This document shows, piece after piece, positions 44,717-53,883 of a stretch of 58,254 nucleotides of DNA. The first letter of the stretch is position 1, and each line of letters starts with the position of its first letter. Origin of the DNA: DASTYK01 sp964430275 (GTDB lineage Bacteria > Gemmatimonadota > Gemmatimonadetes > Longimicrobiales > RSA9); NCBI GenBank assembly GCA_964430275.1, contig CAYSGF010000215.1, positions 1-58,254 of the forward strand. The letters run 5' to 3'. The translations under genes were made by a program, and so were the position numbers. The notes beneath the pieces were generated by a model. It saw nothing but the letters and a program-made list of their open reading frames with translations. It ran no database searches and was not told the DNA's origin.

Positions 44717-45654
44717 GCGTCGCGCACGCGCCGCTGCCGGGCGCACGCTTCGTCGACCCCGCGGTGCTGCAGCGGATCGACGATCTGGAGCTGGTGGCGA
44801 AGACCGTCGTGGACGGCTTCATCAACGGTCTGCACCGCTCGCCGTATCTCGGCCTGTCGCTGGACTTCGCGGAGCACCGGGCGTACATGCCCGGTGACGA
44901 CATCCGCCGCATCGACTGGCGGCTGTACGCGCGCACCGACCGGTACCACGTCAAGGAGTTCGAGGCGGACACGAACGCGAACTTCGTCGTGCTGCTCGAC
45001 GTTTCGAAGTCGATGGCGTATGCGGGTGCGGGTGTCGGCAAGCTCGACTATGCGCGCATGCTCGCCGGCTCGCTCGCGTATTTTGCGTCGCGCCAGCGGG
45101 ATCGCGTGGGACTCGTGACGTTCGACGAGGACGTTGTCGACTACGTGCCGCCGTCGGCGAAGCACCTGGACATCTTGCTGCACACGCTCGACCGGGTGCA
45201 GCCCGGCAGGCCGGGTGGCCTCGTACGCCCGCTGCGCAAGGCCGTGGAGCTGCTGCACCGACGTGGCATGGTCGTGCTGATCTCGGATTTGTACGAAGAG
45301 CCGGAATCCGTTGCGGATGCAGTGCGCGCGTTGCGTTATGCCGGCAACGACGTGATCGTCTTCCACCTGCTCGATCCGACCGAGCTGACATTCCCGTTCG
45401 ATGCGGCGCAGAGCTTCGAGGACCTGGAGAGCGGTGAGCGCATCCCGGTGGTGCCGGATGCACTGCGTGACCGGTACCGGGAGCTGGTCGGCGGCCACAT
45501 CGAGACGCTGCGGCGGCTGTTGCGGAGCGAGCGGATCGACTATGCAATGTTCGACACCTCGCAGCCACTGGAGCACGCACTCTTCGCGCTGCTGTCGGAG
45601 CGCGAGCGGCTGCAGCAGGCGGGTGCAGGGCGGCGCGACGGAGGCAACGCATGA
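44713..45654 (+). CDS. DUF58 VWA-like protein
   Basis: 313 residues, cytoplasmic. The DUF58 signature RAYMPGDDIRRIDWRLYARTD (about residues 57-77) is followed by VVLLDVSKSMAYAG, a MIDAS-like DxSxS, and a VWA-type Rossmann fold to about residue 210. The usual partner of MoxR. Starts on the moxR stop and ends on the BatA-like start, both by ATGA overlaps. Confidence 0.95.
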   Translation: MSVAHAPLPGARFVDPAVLQRIDDLELVAKTVVDGFINGLHRSPYLGLSLDFAEHRAYMPGDDIRRIDWRLYARTDRYHVKEFEADTNANFVVLLDVSKSMAYAGAGVGKLDYARMLAGSLAYFASRQRDRVGLVTFDEDVVDYVPPSAKHLDILLHTLDRVQPGRPGGLVRPLRKAVELLHRRGMVVLISDLYEEPESVADAVRALRYAGNDVIVFHLLDPTELTFPFDAAQSFEDLESGERIPVVPDALRDRYRELVGGHIETLRRLLRSERIDYAMFDTSQPLEHALFALLSERERLQQAGAGRRDGGNA

Positions 45655-47681
45655 CCTTCCTCGCACCGCTCTTCCTGCTCGGGCTCGTCGCGCTGGCGGT
45701 GCCGATCGTGCTCCATCTGATGCACCGGGAGCGCCCGGACGCCGTCGCATTCCCGTCCCTCATGTTCCTGAAGCGGATTCCGCACAGGTCGGTACGCCGT
45801 CGGCGTCTGCGGGATCGGCTGCTGCTGGCGCTGCGGGCACTCGCGCTGATCCTGCTCGCAGCCGCGTTCGCGCGCCCGTTCATCGACCGCATGCCGGCGG
45901 CTGGCGCCGCCCTCGCCCCGGCCCGCGACGTGGTGCTGCTCATTGACCGTTCCTACAGCATGGGGCACGGCGACCGGTGGCAACGGGCGCTCGACGCCGC
46001 GCGCGCGACGATCGGCGGGTTGGGCCAGGATGATCGCGCGGCGGTCGTATACTTCGACGAGCGCGCGGCCGTGGCGACCGGCCAGACCGGTGAGGCTGCA
46101 GTGCTGCTCGCTTCGCTGGACACCGCCGCGATCGGCCCGCACCGGACGCAGTACGGACCGGCACTGCGTTCAGCGCAGGCCCTGCTCGATGCATCGGACC
46201 GGCCACAGCGCGAGGTCGTGCTGATCAGCGATTTCCAGCAGGGCGGCTGGGACGCCGACGCGGCGTCGCGACTTCAGGATGGCGTCGTACTCACGACGAT
46301 CCCGGTTGCCGACGAGAGCGCGCCGAATACGCTGCTCGCAGGCGTAACACTGGCGCGTGAGCAGTTCGAGGGGCGCGAGCGGGTGCGCGTGACGGGGCGC
46401 GTCGCCCACCGTGGCAACACCAGCCGGAGCGGCACGATCAATCTCGAAGTGGATGGCCGCGCCGTGCAGTCGATGCCGTTCGAGGCGGCAGCCGGGGACG
46501 TGGTCGACGTGACCTTCCCACCGCTGACGCTGGGTGCGGGTGCGCAGCGCGGCATCATCCGGCTGGATGCGGATGCGCTGCCGGCCGATGACGTGCATCA
46601 CCTGATGCTGAGCGCGGCACGACCTGTTCGAGTGCTGCTCGTGGATGGGCGCGGGACGGGCGCTCCGTCCTCACTGTTCCTGAGCCGCGCACTCGGTGTG
46701 GGCGAGAGCCCGGCGTTCCGGGTCGCGACGAGCGGGGCGCCGGGTGCCGCGGAGCTGGCAGCGAGCGACGTCGTCCTTCTGAACGGCGCACCCTGGCCGA
46801 CCGGCGCGGCGGGCGAGCGGATGAACGAGTTCGTCGAGCAGGGTGGTGGCGTGCTCGTTGTGCTGGGTGCAACCGGCAGTGTGCCGGACGGGATTGCGCG
46901 GGCCGGCGCACCTGTCGACCGGACTTCGGGCGGCGGCGGTGCCATCGGCTACGTAGAGTATGCGCACCCGGCACTGGACCTGTTTACGGAGCCGCGCAAC
47001 GGAGATCTCGGCAGCGCGAACCACTACCGCTACCGTTCTACGGAGCCCGCTGCCGGCACGCGCGTGCTCGCCCGCTTCGACGACGGTGTGCCGGCCCTGC
47101 TCGAGGCTGCCCGCGGCCGTGGGCGCGTGCTGGTCGCGACGTCCACCATGGACACGTACTGGAGCGATCTGCCTCTGCAGCCGGTGTTCGTGCCGCTGCT
47201 CCATCGGCTGGTCGCCTACGCTGCGGACTGGCACGAACAGCCGTCGGCGATGACGGTGGGTGACGTGCTCGCGGTGGACGCGGACGGGGCGACGGTCGTC
47301 GCGCCGGACGGCACGAGCGTCGAGCCGCGCGAGGCGGTGTCCGGCGCGGACAGCCGACTGCTGCGGGTGGAGCAGCCGGGTTTCTACGAAGTGCGCGGTG
47401 CCGATGGCGCGACCGTGGAGCGGGTGGTCGCCGTGAACGTGGACCGCATCGAATCCGATCTGTCCGCAATGGAGCCCGCCGCCATCGCGGCCGCGGTCGC
47501 GCCCGGTACGGGTGACGGCACGGGCGCAGTGCGCAGCGCCGCAGTGCTGACACTGGACGAGCGGGAGCGGCGCCAGTCACTCTGGTGGTACGTGCTTGCG
47601 GCGGCGATCGCACTGCTCGCCGGCGAAACCGTGCTCGCGACGCGGCCGTCGCGTACGCTGCGACAGGGAGGCACACGATGA
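45651..47681 (+). CDS. BatA-like membrane protein with VWA domain
   Basis: 676 residues. The N-terminal BatA segment is clear: FLAPLFLLGLVALAVPIVLHLMHRE, SLMFLKRIPHRSVRRRRLRD, and a second TM (LLALRALALILLAAAFARP). The VWA MIDAS is VLLIDRSYSMGHGD. A beta-rich periplasmic part and GATase-like block (VVLLNGAPWPTGAAGERMNEFVEQGGGVLVVLG) follow, with a C-terminal TM (WWYVLAAAIALLAGETVLA). Length is twice that of simple BatA proteins. ATGA overlaps on both sides. Confidence 0.92.
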   Translation: MTFLAPLFLLGLVALAVPIVLHLMHRERPDAVAFPSLMFLKRIPHRSVRRRRLRDRLLLALRALALILLAAAFARPFIDRMPAAGAALAPARDVVLLIDRSYSMGHGDRWQRALDAARATIGGLGQDDRAAVVYFDERAAVATGQTGEAAVLLASLDTAAIGPHRTQYGPALRSAQALLDASDRPQREVVLISDFQQGGWDADAASRLQDGVVLTTIPVADESAPNTLLAGVTLAREQFEGRERVRVTGRVAHRGNTSRSGTINLEVDGRAVQSMPFEAAAGDVVDVTFPPLTLGAGAQRGIIRLDADALPADDVHHLMLSAARPVRVLLVDGRGTGAPSSLFLSRALGVGESPAFRVATSGAPGAAELAASDVVLLNGAPWPTGAAGERMNEFVEQGGGVLVVLGATGSVPDGIARAGAPVDRTSGGGGAIGYVEYAHPALDLFTEPRNGDLGSANHYRYRSTEPAAGTRVLARFDDGVPALLEAARGRGRVLVATSTMDTYWSDLPLQPVFVPLLHRLVAYAADWHEQPSAMTVGDVLAVDADGATVVAPDGTSVEPREAVSGADSRLLRVEQPGFYEVRGADGATVERVVAVNVDRIESDLSAMEPAAIAAAVAPGTGDGTGAVRSAAVLTLDERERRQSLWWYVLAAAIALLAGETVLATRPSRTLRQGGTR

Positions 47682-50600
47682 CGAAGCTGGATCCGGGGAT
47701 CGTGCGCATGATCCGCCAGGTGCGGACCCGCTGGCGGCTGAAGCTGCTGCTGCGCGGTATGGCGTATACCGGCAGCGCAGCGCTCGCGCTCTTCATCGTG
47801 CTGTCCTTCCTCGTCAGCGGCAGCGGCTTCGCGCCGGCCGCGGTGATCACCCTGCGCGTGCTCGGCTGGGGCGCGGTCCTCGCGATCGCCGTGCGCTGGC
47901 TGGTGCTGCCGCTGCTGCGGCGGCCATCCGACCAGCAGGTCGCGCTCTACATCGAGGAGCACGAGCCGTCGCTGCGACACTCCCTCGTCAGTGCCCTGGA
48001 TGGTGATGCTGCGGCATCGCCGGCGCTGTTGCGGCGGACGGTCGAACAGGCGATGCAGCGAATGCGTGCGATCGACGAAGGCCGCACGATCGAGCGGCGC
48101 GAGCTGAACGTCTCGGGCGCCCTGCTCGCGGCGGTGGCAGTGTTCGCACTGGCACTCGTGGCTGCGCGTCCCGCCACGCTGCGCTACGGCGCGGAGGCGC
48201 TGCTCAATCCGCTCGCGCCGACGGCCGGGGCGCAGCCCTTCCCGATCACGGTCGAGCCGGGGGATACCACGATTCCGCGTGGCGCGGATGCCATCGTGCG
48301 GGCCCGGCTGGGCGGGTTCCTTGCCGGTGGAGCGGACGTGCTCGTACGAACGGGTGCGGACTCCCTGTTCGTGCGCGTGCCCATGATCGCGCCGACCGGA
48401 GACAGCACGATCTTCGAGGTGATGCTCTTCACGCTGCGCGACGATGCCGAATACTTCGTCGAGTCCGGTGACGTGCGCTCGCGCGTGCACCGCATCAGCG
48501 TCGCGGATCTGCCGTACGTCGAGCGGCTGGCGCTCGAGTATCGCTTCCCGGCATACACGAATCTGCCGCCCCAGGTGGTGGAGGAGGGCGGGGACATTGC
48601 GGCGCTGCGCGGTACCACTGTGCTCGTCACCGCAACGCCCACCGTGCCGGTCACCGGAGGGCGGATCGTGCTCGACGGTGGCGACCCACTGCCGCTTCGC
48701 CTCGATGCGGACGGCACGCTGAGCGGCGCGATCCGCGTGCAGCGGGCGGGCTACTACCATGTCGAGCTGGACGCCGGCAGTGGCATGATCGAGGGCTCGC
48801 CTCGCTACACGATCGATGCGCTCGACGACCGCGGCCCGAGCGTCCGCTTCACGAAGCCGGGCCGCGACAGCCGGCCGACGAGTGTCGACGAGGTATACGT
48901 CGAGGCGCAGGCGGACGACGACTACGGGGTCGCCGGCATGGACCTGATCTACTCCGTGAACGGTGGCGAAGAACAGACGGTGAGCATCTACAGCGGCCGC
49001 GCGCTCGATGAGGTCACGGCCGGTCACACGCTCTACCTTGAGGAGATGGATCTCGAGGCGGGCGATCTCATTTCGTACTACGCCCGTGCGCGTGACAACA
49101 GCGCAGGACGTCCGCACGAGATCACGAGCGACATCTATTTCCTGTCGATTCGCCCGTTCGGCCGCGACTATCGGCAAGCGGAGCAGGCGCCGCCGGGCGG
49201 CGCCGCGGCCGGTGGCGAGGAGAATGGCGATCTCGCGCAGACGCAGCGCGAGATCATCGCGGCGACATTCAATGTGACGCGCGACCAGGAATCGATGAGC
49301 GCGGAGAACCGGGCAGAGAACCTGAACACGATCGCGCTCGCGCAGGAGCGCCTGCGTGAGCAGGTCGGGACGCTCGCGCAACGCATGCGTGCGCGTGGTG
49401 TCACCGAGGACACCGCGTTCCGCCGGATCGCCGAGATCCTGCCGCAGGCGGCCGAGCAGATGGCCAATGCCGTGCAGGAGCTGCGTGCAGGCGAGCCGGC
49501 CGACGCATTGCCGAGCGAGCAGCGCGCGCTCCAGCATCTGCAGCGTGCGGAAGCGATGTACCGGGACGTGCAGGTGGCGATGCAGCAGGGCGGTGGCGGT
49601 GGTGGTGGTGGTGCGCCGAACGCCGAGGACCTGGCGGACCTCTTCGAGCTGGAACTGGACAAGCTGCGCAACCAGTACGAGACAGTGCAGCAGGGGCAGC
49701 GTGAGGAGACGCAGGAGGGGGTGGACGCGACGCTCGAGCGACTGCGCGAGCTGGCGCGGCGGCAGCAGCAGGAGATCGAGCGGCAGCGTCGCGCAGCGGC
49801 ACAGCAGAGCGCACAGGGAGGCGGCAGTGCAGCAGCCCAGCGTCAGCTGGCCGAGGAGACAGAGGAAGCCGCGCGACAGCTCGAGCGGCTGGCGCGCGAA
49901 AACAACCGGCCGGACCTGCAGGAAACCGCGCGCCGGCTGCAGGACGCAGCGGATGCGATGCGGCGGGCCGCAGCGGACCAGCGGAGCGGCAGCACGGCGC
50001 AGGGTCAGGCAGCGCTCGAGCGCCTGCGCGACGCGCGCCGCCGCCTCGAGCAGAACCGCGCAAATGCGCTGGAGCAGGAGGCGGAGGAAGCGCGCCGCGA
50101 GGTGGAGCGGCTGGCGCAGGAGCAGGAGCGCGTCGCCGAAGGCATGCGTGGCCTGCCGGGGCAGACGGGGAGTGCACGCGGCGAGCGGGCCCGTGAGCTG
50201 ATCGAGCAGAAGACGGAGATGGCTGACGACCTGGCGGAGCTGGAGCGGCAGCTCGACCGGATGTCGGGCGAGGCACGCGGTCAGCAGAATGACGCGTCGC
50301 AGGAACTCCGCAGTGCTGCCGATGCGATCCGTGACGGCGAGTTGCGCGAGATGGTCGAATGGTCGCGCAACCTGACACAGCCGCAGGCCCCGCCGGAACT
50401 TATCGAGGAAATGGAGCAGCGCATTGCGCAGGGCATCGAGGCTGTCGGCGAACGGCTCGATGCGGCGCGCACTGCGCTCGAGGAGACACGTGCGGACGCG
50501 GGCGCAGAGGATGCCGTCGAGCGTGCGGCCGAACTGGCCCGCGGCCTCGAGTCGCTGGAGGTCCAGGCGCGCGGTGCTGCGGAGGCCCGCGAGAACGCCG

Positions 50601-51085
50601 GCGATCAGGAAGGTCAGGAGGGGGAGGGCGGCGGTGAGGGCGCAGGGCGCGGGGAGGGCAGCGAGCAGGGGCAGGGGGGGCGGCAGACGGGTGCACCCGC
50701 GGGCGGCGGCACCCCCTTCGGTGGGGCCACCGCCGGCGGCGCGGACAGCGAGCGACAGCTGCGCAGTGCAATGCGTGAGCGGATCGCGGAAGCGGAGGCG
50801 CTGCGCCAGGAGCTGCTGCGACGCGGCGTTGAGGCGGAGCAGCTGGAGGACGTGCTCTCGGCGATGCGCGAGCTCGAGCGGTCGGGTGCGCTGACGGATC
50901 CGGAAACGCTCGCGCGCCTCGGGCGCGATGTCGTGGACGGCGCGAAGGAAGTAGAGTTCGCGCTTCGTCGCGCTCTGCTCGCGGAACGCGACGATGCCCC
51001 GCGCCTGCGCGGCACGGGCCAGGTCGCGGAGGATTTCCGGAAGCTGGTCGAAGAGTATTACCGGGCGCTTGCGCGCCAGCCATGA
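47678..51085 (+). CDS. DUF4175-like membrane protein with long coiled-coil region
   Basis: 1135 residues. Two N-terminal TM segments (GSAALALFIVLSFLV, LRVLGWGAVLAIAVRWLVLPLL) and a third near residue 150 (LLAAVAVFALALVAARP). Beta domains follow (about 180-510), including LSIRPFGRDYRQ. The C-terminal half is a Gln/Glu/Arg/Ala-rich coiled coil (about 530-960) with Gly-rich linkers (a run of Gly near 645 and a GEGGGEGAGRGEGSEQGQGG-like stretch near 985), then a helical tail. Matches the large DUF4175-type proteins at the end of moxR-DUF58-BatA clusters. Likely a periplasmic scaffold. An antisense frame of similar length is a shadow. Confidence 0.85.
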   Translation: MTKLDPGIVRMIRQVRTRWRLKLLLRGMAYTGSAALALFIVLSFLVSGSGFAPAAVITLRVLGWGAVLAIAVRWLVLPLLRRPSDQQVALYIEEHEPSLRHSLVSALDGDAAASPALLRRTVEQAMQRMRAIDEGRTIERRELNVSGALLAAVAVFALALVAARPATLRYGAEALLNPLAPTAGAQPFPITVEPGDTTIPRGADAIVRARLGGFLAGGADVLVRTGADSLFVRVPMIAPTGDSTIFEVMLFTLRDDAEYFVESGDVRSRVHRISVADLPYVERLALEYRFPAYTNLPPQVVEEGGDIAALRGTTVLVTATPTVPVTGGRIVLDGGDPLPLRLDADGTLSGAIRVQRAGYYHVELDAGSGMIEGSPRYTIDALDDRGPSVRFTKPGRDSRPTSVDEVYVEAQADDDYGVAGMDLIYSVNGGEEQTVSIYSGRALDEVTAGHTLYLEEMDLEAGDLISYYARARDNSAGRPHEITSDIYFLSIRPFGRDYRQAEQAPPGGAAAGGEENGDLAQTQREIIAATFNVTRDQESMSAENRAENLNTIALAQERLREQVGTLAQRMRARGVTEDTAFRRIAEILPQAAEQMANAVQELRAGEPADALPSEQRALQHLQRAEAMYRDVQVAMQQGGGGGGGGAPNAEDLADLFELELDKLRNQYETVQQGQREETQEGVDATLERLRELARRQQQEIERQRRAAAQQSAQGGGSAAAQRQLAEETEEAARQLERLARENNRPDLQETARRLQDAADAMRRAAADQRSGSTAQGQAALERLRDARRRLEQNRANALEQEAEEARREVERLAQEQERVAEGMRGLPGQTGSARGERARELIEQKTEMADDLAELERQLDRMSGEARGQQNDASQELRSAADAIRDGELREMVEWSRNLTQPQAPPELIEEMEQRIAQGIEAVGERLDAARTALEETRADAGAEDAVERAAELARGLESLEVQARGAAEARENAGDQEGQEGEGGGEGAGRGEGSEQGQGGRQTGAPAGGGTPFGGATAGGADSERQLRSAMRERIAEAEALRQELLRRGVEAEQLEDVLSAMRELERSGALTDPETLARLGRDVVDGAKEVEFALRRALLAERDDAPRLRGTGQVAEDFRKLVEEYYRALARQP

Positions 51086-51714
51086 CCATTCAGAGGATGA
51101 CAACGACGATGACGCCGATTGCCAGACTCCGTACCACGTCCGCTCTGCTGCTGCCAATCCTTTTTTCGGGATACGCGCCGTCGACGATCGAACGCTACGG
51201 CATCGATCGCAACCACAGCCGTGTCGGCTTCGCCGTCCGCCACATGGGTGTCGCGACCGTGCGCGGCGAGTTCGTCGAGTTCGAGGGACACGTGCTGCTC
51301 GACACGAACGACATCACGCAATCGCGCGTCAACGTGGTGATCCAGACGGCGAGCATCGTTACCGGCAATGAGCGCCGCGACAACCATCTCCGCAGTGACG
51401 ACTTCTTCAATGCGGAGCGCTTCCCGACGATCACGTTCGCGGGCACCCGGGTCGAGAAAAGCGGCGAAAACCTCACGCTGGTCGGCGACCTCACGATCCG
51501 AGACGTCACGAAGGAGGTGAACATCCCCTTCGAGCTGCACGGCCCGCTCACCCTCGACGGCCGCAAACGACTCGGGGCCGAGGGCGAGGTGCGCATCAAC
51601 CGCAAGGAGTTCAAGCTGCTGTGGAACAACATGGTGGAAGGCACCAGCGTCGTGAGCGACGACGTCCGTCTGGAAGTCGCGATCGAGGCGGTGACACCGC
51701 GCGCCGAAGACTGA
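51082..51714 (+). CDS. YceI-family periplasmic lipid-binding protein
   Basis: 210 residues; ATGA overlap with the previous stop, or Met at 51097 or 51109. A hydrophobic N-region (TTSALLLPILFSGYA) suggests export. The YceI lipocalin-like barrel is complete: YGIDRNHSRVGFAVRHMGVATVRGEF, LRSDDFFNAERFPTITFAGTRVE, LTIRDVTKEVNIPFEL, and VSDDVRLEVAIEAV. Family members bind isoprenoid/amide lipids. It is the last gene of the cluster by position; a functional link to the MoxR group is not certain, as YceI genes occur in many contexts. Confidence 0.92.
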   Translation: MTIQRMTTTMTPIARLRTTSALLLPILFSGYAPSTIERYGIDRNHSRVGFAVRHMGVATVRGEFVEFEGHVLLDTNDITQSRVNVVIQTASIVTGNERRDNHLRSDDFFNAERFPTITFAGTRVEKSGENLTLVGDLTIRDVTKEVNIPFELHGPLTLDGRKRLGAEGEVRINRKEFKLLWNNMVEGTSVVSDDVRLEVAIEAVTPRAED

Positions 51715-51780
51715 GCTTTCACTGCGTGGACGGCGGGTGTGGGTGGGGATGGACAGCGGGTGTGGGCGGGGGCATTGACG

Positions 51781-52243
51781 GCGGGTGTGGGTGGGCGTGG
51801 GCGTGATGGGTGGGGACACTGCGGGTGCAGAGGCGGGTGAGGGCGTTTCACTCGCGGACCTGCTCGGCGTCGCGGATGCACTTCATCCGTGGCGTTCCCC
51901 GGATCGTGCCGCGACAGTCCTTCGTCAGCCTGGACGCTGAACGTTTGCGAATCTCGACGGCTGAACGTTCGCGATCTCGACGGCTGAACACTCGCGAATC
52001 TCGATGCGCTGATCGCTCCGAATCCCGATGCGCTGATCGCGCTCTCGAGGCGTCGATACGCTGAGCCGAATGCTGACCTGTGCCCTGCCTCGAGTGTAGG
52101 ACCTACCCGATGCAGGCGGCGAAGCGCGACTACATGCGTGATCAAGAATGCCCCGGCAACGACCCGCCGTGCACAGCGGCCCCCCACCCGCTTCTGCACC
52201 CGCAGTGTCCCCGACCATCACGCCCACGCCCACCCACACGCGC
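51781..52243. repeat. 63-bp inverted-repeat arms flanking a 337-bp core
   Basis: 51781-51843 is the reverse complement of 52181-52243 with five mismatches over 63 bp. The arms are Gly/Thr-type GGGTG-rich and lie beyond a set of direct copies of the same GCGGGTGTGGG unit. Similarity continues outward past both arms with a gap. The core contains the degenerate tandem array. No ORF suggests a transposase. Could be a non-autonomous element or a very large cruciform/hairpin. Confidence 0.8.
51930..52070. repeat. Degenerate ~24-bp tandem array
   Basis: About six copies of a unit like TCGACGGCTGAACGTTCGCGAATC, 23-24 bp each, decaying towards the 3' side where GCTGAAC becomes GCTGATC. Lies in the core of the inverted-repeat element. 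Each unit contains a near-palindromic centre. Confidence 0.7.
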
Positions 52244-52384
52244 TATTCACGCCCGCCGTTCACGCCCCCACCCCCACCCGCAGGTCAAAAGAGCAGGTCG
52301 CCACTGGCGTTTTCTGAGAATATTCACTATTAGTTGAGCCCCGCCCGGTCTTCTCCCCCAGGTCCATCTTACAGGAGCAACGCA

Positions 52385-52990
52385 ATGTTCGGATTCCGGG
52401 GCGATCGCGGGGCCGATCTGACGGAGCGGCTGCGGCAGCTCGAGTCGATGGCGTATGCGACGAACGAGGACGGCAATGATGCGCCGTACTTCAACCAGGC
52501 CGGCGACCTGTGTGTCGGCGCGTCGCGGCCGCTCGAGGCGCTCGGCTATTACGGCCAGTCGATCGACTCGTACGTGCGGGCGGACCGGTTCAATGCCGCC
52601 ACGGCGGTATGCAAGAAGGTAATCCGTCTGTCACCGGTGGTCGTGCGCACGCACTGCACGCTGGCGTGGCTCGCGCTCGGTAAGGGGTTCGTGCCGGAGG
52701 CGCAGGAGTACATCGATCACTACCTGGCGGCAGCGGTGCGCGCGGGGCGGGAAGTGCTGGCGCGTCACCAGGTCAAGCGGATGAGTGTGATCGCGGATGC
52801 CGAGCCGATGCGCATGTTCCTGGCGCACCGCCTGCTGGAGCTGGGCGAGGACCTCACGGCGAACCATCTCTTCGGGCTGGTGCTCAAGGATCGGAACCAG
52901 GGCCGCAACCGGCGACCCATGGATCCTGCACGCCGGTGGTTCGAAGCGCGCCGTTGTGCCCTGATGAGCCCCTCGGAGATCGCGGCCTGA
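52385..52990 (+). CDS. TPR-containing cytoplasmic protein
   Basis: 201 residues. Start ATG 52385 with AGGAGC upstream; no signal peptide. Helical repeats of TPR type (YFNQAGDLCVGASRPLEALGYYGQSIDSYVRADRF; VVRTHCTLAWLALGKGFVPEAQEYIDHYL) span residues about 35-175. Probably a protein-interaction scaffold. Its stop overlaps the endonuclease IV start (TGATG), so they are co-expressed. Confidence 0.8.
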   Translation: MFGFRGDRGADLTERLRQLESMAYATNEDGNDAPYFNQAGDLCVGASRPLEALGYYGQSIDSYVRADRFNAATAVCKKVIRLSPVVVRTHCTLAWLALGKGFVPEAQEYIDHYLAAAVRAGREVLARHQVKRMSVIADAEPMRMFLAHRLLELGEDLTANHLFGLVLKDRNQGRNRRPMDPARRWFEARRCALMSPSEIAA

Positions 52991-53883
52991 TGGCCCGATT
53001 CCTGGGCGCTCACACCAGCGACAGCGGCGGGCTGCACATGACGGCCCGTCGCGCCGGCAGTGCCGGCATGACCGCGCTGCAGATCTTCACTGCCATTCCC
53101 AAGTTTTACGGCGACAAGTCGAACATCCGGCCGGAGCGTGCGGACCGCTTTCGCGACGCGCTCGCGGAAACGGACGTGCGTCCCGAGCACGTCGTCGTGC
53201 ATGCTGCATACGTGCTGAGCGTCGCGACAGCGGACAGCGCGAAATGGGAGCGCGCTGCCGCAGGCCTGGCCAAGGAGATGGAGCGCTCGACCATCATCGG
53301 TGCGGGGCAGGTCTGCTTTCACCCGGGTTCGGCGAGCGACGGCGATCCGAGCGCCGCAGCAGAACGCGTGGCGCGCGCCATGGTCCAGGCGCTCGAGCGG
53401 ACGCCCGATTCCTCGACCCGACTGCTGGTCGAGAACACGGCCGGTGCAGGACGGACACTGGGACGCACGGCCGCAGAGGTCGGCGCGATCCTCGGCCATG
53501 TGCCGAAGCCGCTGCGCGCACGCGTCGGCTACGGACTCGACACCTGCCACCTGTTCGCTTCCGGCTACGATATCCACGCTTCGCAGGCGCGCTTTACCGC
53601 GATCCTCGATGAGTTCGAGAATGCGACGGGCGAGCGGCCGGCGTTCTTCCATCTGAACGACAGTGCGAACGAGTTCGCGTCCAATCGCGACCGTCACATG
53701 AACATCGGCGAGGGTCTGATCGGTGTGGAGCCGTTCCGCTGGCTGTTCGAGGACCCTCGTTCGCAGGATGTGCCGCTGATCCTCGAGACACCGGAGCAGG
53801 AAGCGGAACCGGCGGCGGACGACCCTGCAGCGGACCCCTGGCACGTCGCGATGCTGGAGCTGCTGCGCGGCTTCGATGACTGA
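52990..53883 (+). CDS. nfo: Endonuclease IV (AP endonuclease)
   Basis: 297 residues; cleaves DNA at abasic sites in base-excision repair. The TIM barrel carries the expected metal ligands: His in GAHTS, His in VVHAAYVL, Glu in LLVENTAG, Asp and His in GLDTCHLFASGYD, His in FFHLND, Asp and His in NRDRHMNIGEG, and Glu in LILETPEQ. Length matches the family. The ATG overlaps the TPR gene stop. The TCS kinase start overlaps its end by 8 bp. Confidence 0.95.
   Translation: MARFLGAHTSDSGGLHMTARRAGSAGMTALQIFTAIPKFYGDKSNIRPERADRFRDALAETDVRPEHVVVHAAYVLSVATADSAKWERAAAGLAKEMERSTIIGAGQVCFHPGSASDGDPSAAAERVARAMVQALERTPDSSTRLLVENTAGAGRTLGRTAAEVGAILGHVPKPLRARVGYGLDTCHLFASGYDIHASQARFTAILDEFENATGERPAFFHLNDSANEFASNRDRHMNIGEGLIGVEPFRWLFEDPRSQDVPLILETPEQEAEPAADDPAADPWHVAMLELLRGFDD

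Larger units (their letters stand above)
51715..52384. other. 670-bp repeat-structured non-coding region
   Basis: No gene. Contains, in order: three ~24-bp CGGCGGGTGTGGGTGGGG-type units (51731-51779 on), the left inverted arm, a degenerate tandem array, the right inverted arm, and an AT-rich patch with GAATATTC (52318-52325) and TATTAG before the TPR gene that may be its promoter. Confidence 0.6.

Noticed and set aside
47384..51157. A 1257-codon open frame on the minus strand opposite the DUF4175-like gene
   Set aside because: It runs antisense to a clear CDS with TM segments and overlap-coupled starts; its composition (Leu/Arg/His-rich, no domains) is what codon bias of the sense gene creates in a high-GC genome.
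51715..52384. A CRISPR array in the repeat-rich region
   Set aside because: Units are contiguous and degenerate with no spacers of uniform length, and no cas gene is nearby.
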